From Bradyrhizobium sp. SZCCT0231 (lineage in GTDB: Bacteria; Pseudomonadota; Alphaproteobacteria; Rhizobiales; Xanthobacteraceae): 64,000 nt of DNA. The stretch is from assembly GCF_018130245.1 (NCBI RefSeq), contig NZ_JAFCKP010000023.1, positions 1-64,000 of the forward strand, read 5' to 3'. The translations under genes and the position numbers were made by a program. The notes under the pieces were generated by a model that was not told the DNA's origin, searched no databases, and saw nothing but the letters and a program-made list of their open reading frames with translations. This document shows positions 11,909 through 21,123 of the stretch, piece after piece (the first letter of the stretch is position 1; every line of letters starts with the position of its first letter).

Positions 11909-12703
11909 ATGACGCGATTTCCGACCCTCTTCCTGTCGCATGGCGGCGGCCCCTGGCCCTTCATGGAGGACAGGCGGGTGCAATATGCCAAGACCGCCGA
12001 GGCGTTCGGCCGTCTGCCGCAGCTTCTGCCCGAGAGGCCGAAGGCCGTGCTCGTCATCACCGGCCATTGGGAGGCCGACGCCTTCACCGTGTCGACCTCG
12101 TCGCATCCGCCGATGGTCTACGATTATTACGGTTTCCCCGAGCATACCTATCACCTCAAATATCCGGCGCCGGGCAGGCCCGAGCTCGCCGCGCAGGTGA
12201 AGGCGCTGCTCACGCATGCCGGCCTCGATTGCCGCGAAGATCCCAACCATGGCTTTGACCACGGCACCTTCGTGCCGCTCGGCCTGATGTATCCGAACGC
12301 CGACATGCCGATCGTGCTGCTCTCGTTGAAGTCGAGCTATGACGCGGCCGAACACATCAAGGTCGGGGAGGCGATCGCACCCTTGCGCGACGACGGCATT
12401 CTGATCGTCGGCAGCGGGCTGACCTATCACAACATGCGCGGCTTCAACCGGCCGGAGTCCAAGCCCGTCTCATACGACTTCGAGGCCTATCTGAACGAGG
12501 CGATCAGCAGCCCGGATGCGGCGCGGCGCAATGCCATGCTGGTCGACTGGGAGAACGCGCCCAGCGCGCGCCTGGCGCATCCGCGCGAGGACCATCTGCT
12601 GCCGCTGATGGTGGCGGCCGGTGCTGCGGGCAAGGATGTCGGACGCCGCGTCTTCGTCGACGAGGTCGCGAATGTTGCGATGGCGTCGTATGTGTTTGGG
12701 TGA
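11909..12703 (+). CDS. Class III (LigB-type) extradiol ring-cleavage dioxygenase, DODA/YgiD-like
   Basis: A 264-residue cytosolic protein of the LigB superfamily. Conserved histidines appear in SHGGGPWPF, ITGHWEAD, NHGFDHGTFVPL and TYHNMRG, in the order expected for the metal-binding site of the 4,5-DOPA dioxygenase/YgiD group. Such enzymes open catechol rings using Fe(II) or Zn(II). ATG at 11909 starts just before the conserved strand; in-frame TTG 11843 and ATG 11849 would add about 20 residues without conservation. The substrate cannot be told from sequence. A bidirectional hairpin starts at the base after the stop codon. Confidence 0.85.
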   Translation: MTRFPTLFLSHGGGPWPFMEDRRVQYAKTAEAFGRLPQLLPERPKAVLVITGHWEADAFTVSTSSHPPMVYDYYGFPEHTYHLKYPAPGRPELAAQVKALLTHAGLDCREDPNHGFDHGTFVPLGLMYPNADMPIVLLSLKSSYDAAEHIKVGEAIAPLRDDGILIVGSGLTYHNMRGFNRPESKPVSYDFEAYLNEAISSPDAARRNAMLVDWENAPSARLAHPREDHLLPLMVAAGAAGKDVGRRVFVDEVANVAMASYVFG

Positions 12704-12739
12704 TCTTCGCCTCTCCCCGCACGCGGGGAGAAGCGAAGA
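12704..12739. terminator. Bidirectional terminator hairpin
   Basis: A 17-base inverted repeat (TCTTCGC, one mismatch, TCTCCCCGC, then a 2-base loop and the complementary arm) lying exactly between two convergent genes, right after the dioxygenase stop and 5 bases from the end of the SemiSWEET gene. Position and symmetry suit a terminator acting in both directions, although T-runs are weak. Confidence 0.6.
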
Positions 12740-12744
12740 AAGCC

Positions 12745-13005
12745 TCACCCGTATCGCAGCTTCATCACCAGGATGCCGCCGGCGAGCAGCATGGTGACGG
12801 CGTTCGAGGCGATCAGGGGGCCATCGCCCGAGAGCAGGCCGTAGATGAGCCAGAGCGCCAGGCCCAGCACCATCACCAGGAACATGCCGAGCGAGATGTC
12901 GCCGGTGGAGCGGGTCTTCCATACCTTGATGGCCTGCGGCGCGTAGGCGACGGTGGTGCAGGTGGCGGCGGCAAAGCCGATCAGCTTGATCATTAGCGGG
13001 TCCAT
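12745..13005 (-). CDS. SemiSWEET sugar transporter (PQ-loop/MtN3 family)
   Basis: An 86-residue inner-membrane protein with three hydrophobic helices and the PQ-loop motif in TVAYAPQAIKVWKTRS, followed by DISLGMF and NAVTMLLAGG. SemiSWEETs are half-size SWEET proteins that dimerise to move sugars down their gradient; a Bradyrhizobium homologue is a known model member. The start at 13005 (MDPLMIKLIG) is chosen because conservation begins there. It lies downstream of the glycogen genes on the same strand but is separated from glgA by a palindromic repeat. Confidence 0.88.
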   Translation of the reverse strand: MDPLMIKLIGFAAATCTTVAYAPQAIKVWKTRSTGDISLGMFLVMVLGLALWLIYGLLSGDGPLIASNAVTMLLAGGILVMKLRYG

Positions 13006-13038
13006 GCGCGCTCTGTAGCACGGATTCGGGCCATGCCT

Positions 13039-13073
13039 GGAGCTTCGTTCCGATTTCATCGGAACGAAGCTCC
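13039..13073. repeat. Palindromic intergenic repeat (16-bp arms) with conserved tail
   Basis: Perfect inverted repeat: arm GGAGCTTCGTTCCGAT, 3-base loop, complementary arm. The following sequence to about 13131 (a TTGTTTTGACGCG-type tail) matches, from memory, a repeat scattered through Bradyrhizobium genomes. It lies between glgA and the SemiSWEET gene and would fold in RNA of either strand, so it could attenuate read-through. Confidence 0.75.
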
Positions 13074-13131
13074 CATTCTTGTTTTGACGCGTTTTCTTGA
13101 CGCCAACCGGTGCCCACTTCGCTCGAAAACG

Positions 13132-14589
13132 CTACGCCCCGCGGGCCGCGATGAGGCTGCGATAGAGCGCGGCATAATCGCCGGCGCGGTTGCGCCAGGA
13201 GACGTCGGTCGCAAGGCCGCTGCGTTGCAGCCGGCGCCAGGTCAGCTTGTCGTGGAAGGCGAGGTTGGCCTTGCGCAGCGTGCCGGCGAGGGCATCCGCC
13301 GTCACGGGGCCGAACTTGAATCCGGTGGCATCGTGGCCGGACGTGTCGGTCTCGCCGATGTCGACGATGGTGTCTTCGAGGCCGCCGACGCGGGAGACGA
13401 TCGGCACGGCGCCATAGCGCAGCGCGCAGAGCTGGGTCAGGCCGCACGGCTCGAACCGCGAGGGCACGATCAGCGCGTCCGAGCCGGCCTGGATCAGATG
13501 TGCCAGAATCTCGTCATAACCGATCACGACGCCGATCCGGCCGGGATTGGCGCGGGCCGCGGCCTGATAGCGATCCTGCAGATCGCGCTCGCCGCTGCCG
13601 AGCAGTGCGAGCTGCATGCCTTCATGCAGGATGGTCGGAATGGCCTCGAGCAGGAGATCGAGCCCCTTCTGCCACGACAGCCGGCTGATGACGCCGAGCA
13701 GCGGTGCTTCGTCGGAGGAATCGAGGTTGAACTGCTGCTGCAGCACCGCCTTGTTCGCGGCGCGGAACGTCAGGTCCTCGGCGCCGAAGCGGTAGGCGAT
13801 GTGCGGATCTTCCTGCGGATTCCACACCGATATGTCGATGCCGTTGAGAATCCCGCTCAGCACGCCCGAACGTTCACGAAGCAGGCCGCCGAGCCCCATG
13901 CCGCCTTCGTCGCTCTGGATTTCCTTCGCGTAGGTCGGCGATACCGTGGTGATGCGATCGGCGAATCGCAGGCCGGCCTTCAAGAAGCTGATGCCGCCGA
14001 AATATTCCAGCGCCTGGACGTTGAACGAGTCCCAGGGCAGGCCGATCGATCCGATCAACTCGGGGGCGAACTTGCCCTGATAGGCCATGTTGTGAATGGT
14101 CATCACGGTGCCGGGCCGCCGGCGGTTGTCGTAGTGCAGATAAGCCGGCGCGAGCCCCGCCTGCCAATCGTGGGCGTGCACGATGTCGGGCACGAAGGCC
14201 GGCACGAGGCCGTGGCCGATATCCGCGGCCACGCGCGACAGCGCGGCAAAGCGCACGCCGTTGTCCGGCCAGTCGATGCCCTCGGCGGTGACATAGGGGT
14301 TGCCCGGCCGCGCATAGAGATGCGGCACGTCCAGCACGAACAGATCGAGCCCGTCATACGAGCCCGCCAGCAGCCGCCCGGGACCGCCGAAATACTCAGG
14401 CCAGCGCCGGAGCTCCTCCGCGCCCGACACCAGGCGCATCACGTCGGGATAGCCGGGCATCAAGGTGCGCATCTCGACGCCATGCGCCTTCAGCGCAGCC
14501 GGCAGCGCACCGGCGACATCCGCAAGGCCGCCGGTCTTGACGAGGGGATAGACTTCAGAAGCGACTGCGAGGACGCGAACAGGCGTCAT
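13132..14589 (-). CDS. glgA: Glycogen synthase (ADP-glucose)
   Basis: A 485-residue GT5 glycosyltransferase that extends alpha-1,4-glucan from ADP-glucose. Visible motifs: the N-terminal [13 protein letters not shown] substrate loop, the VHAHDWQ region, SRLSWQKG and the C-terminal [12 protein letters not shown] donor-binding loop. Length is typical of GlgA (about 480). The start ATG overlaps the glgC stop codon by 4 bases (ATGA), showing translational coupling in a glgC-glgA operon. It acts directly on the product of GlgC. Confidence 0.95.
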   Translation of the reverse strand: MTPVRVLAVASEVYPLVKTGGLADVAGALPAALKAHGVEMRTLMPGYPDVMRLVSGAEELRRWPEYFGGPGRLLAGSYDGLDLFVLDVPHLYARPGNPYVTAEGIDWPDNGVRFAALSRVAADIGHGLVPAFVPDIVHAHDWQAGLAPAYLHYDNRRRPGTVMTIHNMAYQGKFAPELIGSIGLPWDSFNVQALEYFGGISFLKAGLRFADRITTVSPTYAKEIQSDEGGMGLGGLLRERSGVLSGILNGIDISVWNPQEDPHIAYRFGAEDLTFRAANKAVLQQQFNLDSSDEAPLLGVISRLSWQKGLDLLLEAIPTILHEGMQLALLGSGERDLQDRYQAAARANPGRIGVVIGYDEILAHLIQAGSDALIVPSRFEPCGLTQLCALRYGAVPIVSRVGGLEDTIVDIGETDTSGHDATGFKFGPVTADALAGTLRKANLAFHDKLTWRRLQRSGLATDVSWRNRAGDYAALYRSLIAARGA

Positions 14590-15848
14590 GTATTGAGCCT
14601 GTCGATCATCGGCTGGGTGATCAGCGAGATGCCCTGCTCGGTGGTGCGGAAGCGCTTCCCGTCGAACTCGGGATCCTCGCCGACGACGAGCCCCTCGGGA
14701 ATCTCGACGCCGCGGTCGATCACGACGTTCCTCAGGTGAGCGCCGCGGCCGACATTCACATAGGGCATGATCACGGCGTTCTCGACATTGGCGTAGGAGT
14801 TGATGCGCACACCGGTGAACAGCAGCGAGCGGCGCAGCGAGGCGCCGGAGATGATGCAGCCGCCCGAGACCAGCGAGCTCACCGCCTGACCGCGCCGGCT
14901 CTCCTCGTCGTGGACGAATTTCGCCGGCGGCGTGATCTCCGCGTAGGACCAGATCGGCCAGGCGCGGTCGAACAGGTCGAGCTCGGGCACCACGTCGGTG
15001 AGGTCGATATTGGCGGCCCAATAGGCGTCGACCGTGCCGACGTCGCGCCAATAGGCGCGGGTGTCGCTGCCGGAGCGGACGCAGGAGGTCGAGTACTGGT
15101 GCGCCATCGCGCGGCCGTTCTTGACGATGTAGGGGATGATGTCCCTGCCGAAATCGTGGTTCGAGTTCGGGTCTTCCGCGTCGCGCTTGAGCTGGTCGAA
15201 CAGGAATTTCGCGTCGAACACGTAGATGCCCATGCTGGCGAGCGAGACGTCCGGCTTGCCCGGCATCGGCGGCGGATCTTTCGGTTTCTCCAGGAATTGC
15301 TGGATCCAGCCGTTCTCGTCGATATGCATGATGCCGAAGCCCGAGGATTCCGTCCGCGGCATCTCGAGGCAGCCGACGGTGACGTCGGCGCCGCTCTCGA
15401 CGTGCTGGCGCAGCATCACCTCGTAGTCCATTTTGTAGATGTGGTCGCCGGCCAGCACCACGATGAAGCGGCAGGCGTGGGATTCGATGATGTCGATGTT
15501 CTGATACACCGCGTCGGCCGTGCCGACATACCACATGGTCTCGGAGACCCGCTGGCTGGCGGGGAGGATGTCAAAACTCTCGTTGCGTTCGGGACGGAAG
15601 AAATTCCAGCCCATCTGGAGATGCCGGATCAGGCTATGCGCCTTGTATTGGGTTGCGACCGCGATGCGGCGGATGCCCGAGTTCACCGCGTTCGACAGCG
15701 CGAAATCGATGATGCGGGACTTGCCGCCGAAATAGACTGCCGGCTTGGCGCGCCGGTCGGTCAGCTCCAGCAGGCGGCTGCCGCGTCCTCCGGCCAGGAC
15801 GAACGCCAGCGCCTGACGGGCAAGCGGCTCGGGTCTCGCGGCACTCAT
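14586..15848 (-). CDS. glgC: Glucose-1-phosphate adenylyltransferase
   Basis: A 420-residue ADP-glucose pyrophosphorylase: it makes ADP-glucose and pyrophosphate from glucose-1-phosphate and ATP, the committed step of bacterial glycogen synthesis. Seen: LAGGRGSRL nucleotide loop, [30 protein letters not shown], and a left-handed helix C-terminus (SGGCIISGA). The start at 15848 is fixed by a GGGAGGA ribosome-binding site; the frame stays open upstream to 15962 but is not protein-like. First gene of the glgC-glgA operon. Confidence 0.95.
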   Translation of the reverse strand: MSAARPEPLARQALAFVLAGGRGSRLLELTDRRAKPAVYFGGKSRIIDFALSNAVNSGIRRIAVATQYKAHSLIRHLQMGWNFFRPERNESFDILPASQRVSETMWYVGTADAVYQNIDIIESHACRFIVVLAGDHIYKMDYEVMLRQHVESGADVTVGCLEMPRTESSGFGIMHIDENGWIQQFLEKPKDPPPMPGKPDVSLASMGIYVFDAKFLFDQLKRDAEDPNSNHDFGRDIIPYIVKNGRAMAHQYSTSCVRSGSDTRAYWRDVGTVDAYWAANIDLTDVVPELDLFDRAWPIWSYAEITPPAKFVHDEESRRGQAVSSLVSGGCIISGASLRRSLLFTGVRINSYANVENAVIMPYVNVGRGAHLRNVVIDRGVEIPEGLVVGEDPEFDGKRFRTTEQGISLITQPMIDRLNT

Positions 15849-16211
15849 GTCATCCTCCCACAACCCTGGCGCTCGCGAGAAGCCTCCCGGCCGCGCACAT
15901 TGGAACCGATAGTAACGGCACGAATAGTAAATCGTGAAGGTGGTTGTTGGTTGCGAATGCACCGGAAGCTTAATGCTTTGCCGGGTGTTCGGGCCTCAGG
16001 CGCCGTCGCACGGGTGTCACAGGCGGCGAAGTCGTCAATCCTCGCCGGGCACCGGTTGATCGAACGGAGGCATGCGTCTTGTGCGGTGCACGCAAATTCC
16101 AGGCTTTGAAATTCCAGGCTTTGAGATTCCAGGCTTTGACTTGGCGCAAGGATGCCCGATCATGACGCTGCGATCCTTTTCCAAGCGAAAGGTCAGACAG
16201 GGAGTACGACG
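15849..16211. other. Divergent intergenic region upstream of glgC
   Basis: About 360 bases between glgC (leftward) and the Gly/Tyr-rich protein gene (rightward). It must carry both promoters. The only structure I see is a three-copy 15-bp tandem repeat at 16095-16139. Frames crossing it give repetitive, unnatural peptides and are not genes. Confidence 0.6.
16095..16139. repeat. Three tandem copies of a 15-bp repeat
   Basis: Unit AATTCCAGGCTTTGA repeated three times without gaps; the third copy has G in place of the first A. It sits 73 bases upstream of the start of the Gly/Tyr-rich protein gene, a position where it could bind a regulator on successive helical faces; it could equally be replication slippage. 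Confidence 0.85.
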
Positions 16212-16649
16212 ATGAGGATCTGGAAGACGGCAATTGCCTGTTCGCTGGCGGGCGCGGTCATGGCGGGCCAAATCGGGCAGGCCACGGCGGGCCCGATGCC
16301 GACGAACGTCGCGGCGATGAAGGCTGCGGCCGGCGACAACGTCGCGCAGGTGCATTGGCGCGGCGGTGGATGGGGCTGGGGCCTTGGTGGTCTCGCGGCC
16401 GGTGCGATCATAGGCGGCGCCATCGCGGCCGGCGCCCCTTACGGCTACGGCTATTACGGCGGACCGTACTATGGCGGCTATGGATATCCGGGCTACGGCT
16501 ACGGTTACGCCCCGGCCTATTACGGCTATGGCTACGGGCCGGCCTATGCCTATCCGCGATACTATCGGCCCTATCGGCCGTATTACAGCTATGGCTATTA
16601 CCGGCCGTACCGCGTCTATCACCGGCACTATTACCGCAGATATTGGTGA
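16212..16649 (+). CDS. Gly/Tyr-rich exported protein
   Basis: A 145-residue protein with a signal peptide (MRIWKTAIACSLAGAVMAGQ), a short linker, a Gly-rich hydrophobic segment (GLAAGAIIGGAIAAGAP) and a C-terminal half made of Gly-Tyr and Pro-Tyr-Arg repeats ending YYRRYW. Such proteins are common in Bradyrhizobium and are presumed to be cell-envelope or surface proteins; no enzymatic motif is present. The ATG at 16212 has GGGAG upstream and begins the signal peptide. Confidence 0.75.
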   Translation: MRIWKTAIACSLAGAVMAGQIGQATAGPMPTNVAAMKAAAGDNVAQVHWRGGGWGWGLGGLAAGAIIGGAIAAGAPYGYGYYGGPYYGGYGYPGYGYGYAPAYYGYGYGPAYAYPRYYRPYRPYYSYGYYRPYRVYHRHYYRRYW

Positions 16650-16659
16650 GACCGCGCGG

Positions 16660-16758
16660 CTAGAACGAGAGCCACACGATCAGGCTCATGCATGCAACAT
16701 GCATGAGCACGATCGCGGCGAGATGCAATGGGCCGGGCTGAAGGCGAAGCCTGTGCAT
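16660..16758 (-). CDS. Candidate 32-residue membrane micro-protein
   Basis: Small frame of 32 codons starting MHRLRLQPGPLH and ending in a strongly hydrophobic single transmembrane stretch (residues about 13-31, LAAIVLMHVACMSLIVWLS). A GGAGG motif lies about 9 bases before the ATG, and the start codon is only 14 bases after the stop codon of the SsuA-like gene on the same strand, which suits co-translation. The sequence also contains a near-perfect palindrome (16684-16708), so the alternative is a terminator between convergent genes that happens to be open. Confidence 0.45.
   Translation of the reverse strand: MHRLRLQPGPLHLAAIVLMHVACMSLIVWLSF
16684..16708. repeat. 11-bp palindrome between convergent genes
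   Basis: GCTCATGCATG, 3-base loop CAA, CATGCATGAGC: a perfect inverted repeat between the Gly/Tyr-rich gene and the SsuA-like gene, inside the candidate micro-protein frame. It could terminate transcription from either side. Confidence 0.6.
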
Positions 16759-16772
16759 TCGGCCGCCTCCGC

Positions 16773-17753
16773 CTAATTCGATCCCGCGGCTGCAGCCGTG
16801 AAGCTGCGGTCGACGGCTTTGCTGACGTCGAGCTTCTTCGGCAGGATGCCGTAGCGCGTCGAGCGGTCGGAGGCTTCCTGCACCTCCTTGACCAATTTCT
16901 CGTCGATCACGATCGGGCTGGTGCGCTGCGCGGTGTAGGCCGACAGCAGCACGTCTTCCGGCAACTTGGTCAGCTCGGCCGTGTTCTTGGCATATTCCGG
17001 AAGGTGATCCAGCGACCACAGCCGCGCCTTGTTCAAGCGCTGCACGAGGTCCTGCACCGCCGCGCGCTTGGTGGCAATGGCGTTGTCGGAGGCGACGATG
17101 AAGGTGACGGTCGGCGTCAGCCCTTCGCCGTTGGCGATCACACGGGCCTTGTCTTTCAACGTCGCGAACGAGACATAGGGCTCCCACACCGCCCAGGCGT
17201 CGATTGAGCCTGCGACGAGCGCGATCTTGGCATCGACCGGGCCGAGCGGCGCGAAAGTCGCATCCTCCAGCTTGATCTCTGCCTTCTCCAGCGTCGCGTC
17301 GATCAGGAATTGGCCCCAGCCGCCGCGCGTGCCGGCAAGACGCTTGCCCTTGAGGTCCGCGGCCGACTTGATCGGCGAATCCTGGCGCACCAGGATCGCT
17401 TGCGTCTTCGCGTCCGAACGCGTGCCGCCGATCGCCTTGATCGGCGCGCCCGCTGCATAGACCGAGAGGAACGAGAGATCGCCGGTGTAGCCGACGTCGA
17501 GCGCACCGGCGTTGAGCGCTTCCAGGATCGGCGCCGCCGCGGGGAATTCCGACCACTCGATCTTGTAGGGCAGGTCCTTCGCATAGCCGGAGATCTCGAG
17601 CAGCGATCGGTTGCCGCCCTTCTGGTCACCGACGCGCAGCACGACGGTGTCGGCGGCGAGCGATGCAGCCGCCGTCGACAAGGTGATGGCGGCGGCCAGC
17701 AGCGAGGCCGCAAGCCGGCGGGTGATGGAATGGTCTTGGGAGTTGATGCTCAT
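16773..17753 (-). CDS. Sulfonate-type ABC transporter substrate-binding protein
   Basis: A 326-residue periplasmic protein with a signal peptide (ending AASLAAD) and the SsuA/TauA fold: VVLRVGDQKGG, EFPAAAPILEALNAGALDVGYTG, AILVRQDSPIKS, AGTRGGWGQFL and AWAVWEPY. SsuA proteins deliver aliphatic sulfonates to an inner-membrane ABC transporter. It has no transporter genes on its own strand but is divergent from a complete cassette starting at 18229, which may serve both binding proteins. The start at 17753 begins a twin-arginine-like n-region (SITRRLAAS). Confidence 0.85.
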   Translation of the reverse strand: MSINSQDHSITRRLAASLLAAAITLSTAAASLAADTVVLRVGDQKGGNRSLLEISGYAKDLPYKIEWSEFPAAAPILEALNAGALDVGYTGDLSFLSVYAAGAPIKAIGGTRSDAKTQAILVRQDSPIKSAADLKGKRLAGTRGGWGQFLIDATLEKAEIKLEDATFAPLGPVDAKIALVAGSIDAWAVWEPYVSFATLKDKARVIANGEGLTPTVTFIVASDNAIATKRAAVQDLVQRLNKARLWSLDHLPEYAKNTAELTKLPEDVLLSAYTAQRTSPIVIDEKLVKEVQEASDRSTRYGILPKKLDVSKAVDRSFTAAAAGSN

Positions 17754-18228
17754 TGGATCCGTCTTGTTGCTTGGCTCACGATGCGTAAGCGAATGATGCA
17801 GCGGGACGACCAAGTCTATGAGCGCGCAATGCGCAGTCAATGAAATGGCCAACCGTATTGCGTGCGCGATCGGCAAGGACGTTTCAACAAAGCGAGGCTT
17901 TCGAGAACGCGCGGCTTGCGCAGCGGAAAGATGCGTACGGATGAAGCAAGCGAGAGAGTCGCGATCCGCTTTGCATGACGACGCGACAGCGAAAATCCTT
18001 TCATCGTTCCCGCACGCGCCGATGGAGAGAATGACTTCGCTTCGCGTCACATTCGAAATTCCATTTCATTGACGATGCGGTTCGCACGCCGCATGATTTG
18101 CGCATCGCATCAACGCGGCGCGGGAAGCGCCGACGAAGAATATTCTCTCAACGCATCTCCGTACGGAACATGCGCAACGCAATGCGCTGCGCGAACGGCG
18201 GAGCTGTGCCAACTCAGGAGCGGGGCTG
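17754..18228. other. Divergent promoter region of the sulfonate cluster
   Basis: About 475 bases between the two oppositely oriented binding-protein genes. It must hold both promoters; the relatively low GC near 18040-18070 is consistent with that. No convincing gene and no clean operator palindrome was found. Confidence 0.5.
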
Positions 18229-19332
18229 ATGGACAAAGATAACAAACGCGGAGGATCGAGCCTTGACCGGCGTCATTTGCTCCAGGCGGGGTTGGCTGCG
18301 GCGTTCGCCGCGCCGCTTGGCGCCTTTGGTGCAGCGCAGGCCTTCGCACCGCGCGACATCGTGCCTGGCGTTGACCTCTCGGAGTTTCCGCTCTGCCGCA
18401 CGGCCTCGGACGCCCCCGCGCTCACCGGCGCGCCGCGCAAGCTGAAACTGTCGTGGAACGCCGGAGCGGTGTGCCTCGCGCCGGTGCCCGTTGCCATCGA
18501 GCACGGTTTCTTCCAGAAGCACAATCTGGACGTCGAGCTCGTCAATTATTCCGGCTCGACCGACCAGCTGCTCGAAGCGATCGCGACGGGCAAGAGCGAC
18601 GCCGGCCTCGGCATGGCGCTGCGCTGGCTGAAGCCGCTGGAACAGGGCTTTGACGTCAAGATCGCCGCCGGCACCCATGGCGGCTGCATGCGCGTGCTGT
18701 CGCGCACCGATTCCGGCGTCTCGAAGCTTGCCGACCTCAAGGGCAAGATCGTTGCGGTCGGCGATCTCGCCGGTCCCGACAAGAACTTCTTCTCGATCCA
18801 GCTCGCCAAGCTCGGCATCGATCCGGTGAAAGACGTCGACTGGCGCGCCTATCCCGGCAACCTGCTCAACGTTGCCGTCGAGAAGGGCGAGGTGCAGGCG
18901 TTCCTGTCGTCCGATCCGCTCGCCTATCTCTGGCTGAAGGACACCCAGTACAAGGAGGTCGCCTCCAACCTCGACGGTGAGTACCGCGAAAAGAGCTGCT
19001 GCATCCTCGGCCTGCGCGGCAGCCTGGTGCGCGAGGAGCCGCAGGTCGCGCGTGCCATCACCCAGGCGCTGCTCGATGCCGCGATGTTCACCGCGCAGAA
19101 CTCTGCGGTCGCGGCAAAATCGTTCCAGCCCTATGCGCCCAAGGCGGCGACGCTCGCCGATATCGAGGGCATGGTGCGCTACCACACCCACCATCATCAT
19201 CCTGTCGGCGAGATCTTGAAGCGCGAGCTCAAGGCCTATGCCGACGATCTCAAGAGCGTGCAGGTCTTCAAGCAGAGCACCGACACCGCCAAATTCGCGG
19301 AGCGCATCTATGTCGACGTATTCGCTGTCTGA
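18229..19332 (+). CDS. ABC transporter substrate-binding protein with Tat-like signal
   Basis: A 367-residue binding protein of the SsuA/NrtA type. The N-terminus has a twin-arginine motif (DRRHLLQAG), implying export of a folded protein. Further landmarks: KLKLSWNAGAVCLAPV, EHGFFQKHNLDVELVNYSGSTD, GKSDAGLGMALRWL, LKGKIVAVGDLAGPD and a histidine run THHHHPVGE near residue 325. First gene of a five-gene operon with overlapping ends encoding permease, ATPase and two flavin-dependent monooxygenases, so an organosulfur ligand is likely. AGGAG lies just upstream of the ATG. Confidence 0.85.
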   Translation: MDKDNKRGGSSLDRRHLLQAGLAAAFAAPLGAFGAAQAFAPRDIVPGVDLSEFPLCRTASDAPALTGAPRKLKLSWNAGAVCLAPVPVAIEHGFFQKHNLDVELVNYSGSTDQLLEAIATGKSDAGLGMALRWLKPLEQGFDVKIAAGTHGGCMRVLSRTDSGVSKLADLKGKIVAVGDLAGPDKNFFSIQLAKLGIDPVKDVDWRAYPGNLLNVAVEKGEVQAFLSSDPLAYLWLKDTQYKEVASNLDGEYREKSCCILGLRGSLVREEPQVARAITQALLDAAMFTAQNSAVAAKSFQPYAPKAATLADIEGMVRYHTHHHHPVGEILKRELKAYADDLKSVQVFKQSTDTAKFAERIYVDVFAV

Positions 19333-20332
19333 CGGCCTCGCCTCCGGCGCGCCGCGCGCCTCGCGCGCGCCGCTGCTGGCGACGTGGCTCCGGGAATCCG
19401 GTGTCGGCGTTCTCGCCAGCTTCGCCTGGATCGCCTTCGGCCTGTCCTGCCTGTGGTGGCAGGATGTCGGCGACTGGTCGCGCACGCATTCGCTCGGCAT
19501 CGCGGCCTTCGTCATTGCCGCGATTGCGCTGTTCGGTACCGTCGGTGCCGACTATCTGGGATCGGCGGGACAGGCGTTGCACAAGCGTGCACCCTGGCTG
19601 GTCGCGCTCGGCGCGTTCCTGACGGTGTGGGAGGTCGCGACCGCAAAATTCGCCTGGCTGCCGCTGCCGTTCTTTCCGCCGCCGCAGGCGATCATCGAGG
19701 TCTATACCGACGATCTGCCGAAGCTGCTCGACAGCGTCTTCGCCTCGATCAAGCTCCAGCTCGGCGGCTATCTGATCGGCGCCACGATCGGTTTCCTGAC
19801 CGGCGTCTCGATCGGCTGGTCGCGCGCGGTCGGCTATTGGGTGCATCCGGTGCTGCGCTTCATCGGCCCGCTGCCGGCGACAGCCTGGCTGCCGATCGCG
19901 TTCTTCACCTTCCCGTCGAGTTGGAGTGCCTCGACCTTCCTGATCGCGCTGGCGACGGGCTTTCCCGTGACGGTGCTGACCTGGTCGGGCGTCGCGAGCG
20001 TCAGCAACGCCTATTACGACGTCGCGCGCACGCTGGGCGCCAAGCCGTCGTTCCTGGTGCTGAAGGTCGCGATCCCCGCGGCGCTGCCGCACGTCTTCGT
20101 TGGCCTGTTCATGGGGCTCGGCTCGTCCTTTGCCGTGCTCGTCGTCGCCGAGATGATCGGCGTCAAGGCGGGACTCGGCTGGTACCTGCAATGGGCGCAG
20201 GGCTGGGCCGCCTACGCCAACATGTATGCGGCGCTGATCGTGATGTCGCTGCTCTGCTCCGGCGCGATCACGCTGCTGTTTGCGATCCGCGATCGCCTCT
20301 TGGTCTGGCAGAAGGGGACCGTCAAATGGTAG
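19310..20332 (+). CDS. ABC transporter permease (SsuC/TauC family)
   Basis: A 340-residue inner-membrane protein with an extended N-terminal hydrophobic region and the BPD_transp_1 core. The ATPase-contacting loop is seen in ARTLGAKPSFLVLKVAIPAALP. The start at 19310 (MSTYSLSDG) has GGAG upstream and overlaps the end of the binding-protein gene by 23 bases; the stop overlaps the ATPase start. It is longer than the usual SsuC (about 260 residues) owing to extra N-terminal helices. Confidence 0.85.
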   Translation: MSTYSLSDGLASGAPRASRAPLLATWLRESGVGVLASFAWIAFGLSCLWWQDVGDWSRTHSLGIAAFVIAAIALFGTVGADYLGSAGQALHKRAPWLVALGAFLTVWEVATAKFAWLPLPFFPPPQAIIEVYTDDLPKLLDSVFASIKLQLGGYLIGATIGFLTGVSIGWSRAVGYWVHPVLRFIGPLPATAWLPIAFFTFPSSWSASTFLIALATGFPVTVLTWSGVASVSNAYYDVARTLGAKPSFLVLKVAIPAALPHVFVGLFMGLGSSFAVLVVAEMIGVKAGLGWYLQWAQGWAAYANMYAALIVMSLLCSGAITLLFAIRDRLLVWQKGTVKW

Positions 20333-21123
20333 CCACAGCTCCTGCCGAAGCGGTCACGCATCCGGCCGCGGGCGCCGAGCTCGACATCGAGCAGGTCAGC
20401 CACGCCTTCGACATCGACGGCATCGAGCTGCCGGTGCTCAGCGACGTCAGCATCTCGGTCGAGCCCGGCGAGTTCGTCGCGCTGCTCGGCCCGTCCGGCT
20501 GCGGCAAGTCGACCTTGCTGCGGCTGGTCGCCGGACTCGACAAGCCCAAGGCGGGGAGACTGCGGGAGGACGAGGCGCGCATCAGAAGCCCGCATCCCTC
20601 GCGCGTCGTCGTGTTCCAGGATCCGACCCTGTTTCCCTGGCGGTCGGTCTGGGACAACGTCGCCCTGGGCCTCGAGGCCCAGGGCATTCTCAGGAGCCAG
20701 CGCCATCGCGTCGATGACGCGCTCGATCTCGTCGGGCTGTCCTCGTTCCGCAATGCCTATCCGCATCAGCTCTCCGGCGGCATGGCGCAGCGCGTCGCGC
20801 TCGCACGTGCGCTGGTCAACGATCCCAAGATCCTTATTCTCGACGAGCCGCTGGGAAAGCTGGACTCGCTGACCCGCATCACCATGCAGGCCGAGCTCGT
20901 CTCGTTGTGGCAGCGCAAGGGATTTACCACGCTGCTGGTGACGCATGATGCGGAGGAAGCGCTGGTGCTTGCCAACCGCGTCATCGTGTTCAGCGATCGT
21001 CCCGCGCGCGTGAAGGCCGACATCCGCGTCGACCGGCCCTATCCGCGCCACCGCGGCGATCCGTATCTGGCTGATCTGCGTCGCCAGATCCTTGGCCTGT
21101 TGGGACTGGACGCCACATGGTGA
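20326..21123 (+). CDS. ABC transporter ATP-binding protein (SsuB/TauB family)
   Basis: A 265-residue ATPase with Walker A GPSGCGKST, Q-loop VFQDPTLFPW, signature LSGGMAQR, Walker B ILILDEP and the His switch in LLVTHDAEEA. The ATG overlaps the permease stop codon (ATGGTAG) and the gene's own stop overlaps the next ATG (ATGGTGA), showing tight translational coupling. It powers import with the permease at 19310. Confidence 0.9.
   Translation: MVATAPAEAVTHPAAGAELDIEQVSHAFDIDGIELPVLSDVSISVEPGEFVALLGPSGCGKSTLLRLVAGLDKPKAGRLREDEARIRSPHPSRVVVFQDPTLFPWRSVWDNVALGLEAQGILRSQRHRVDDALDLVGLSSFRNAYPHQLSGGMAQRVALARALVNDPKILILDEPLGKLDSLTRITMQAELVSLWQRKGFTTLLVTHDAEEALVLANRVIVFSDRPARVKADIRVDRPYPRHRGDPYLADLRRQILGLLGLDATW

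Noticed and set aside
13033-14739. 568-codon plus-strand frame opposite glgA
   Set aside because: Shadow of the glycogen synthase gene.
14590-15534. Apparent 800-residue fusion ahead of glycogen synthase
   Set aside because: The extra N-terminal part is an off-frame reading of glgC; GlgA starts at 14589.
15970-16233. Minus-strand frames giving KAWNL/KPGIS-like repeats
   Set aside because: The repeats come from the 15-bp tandem DNA repeat, not from a protein gene.
19384-20325. Possible fusion of a large N-terminal domain to the ABC ATPase
   Set aside because: The upstream part is an out-of-frame reading of the permease gene; the ATPase begins at 20326 overlapping the permease stop.
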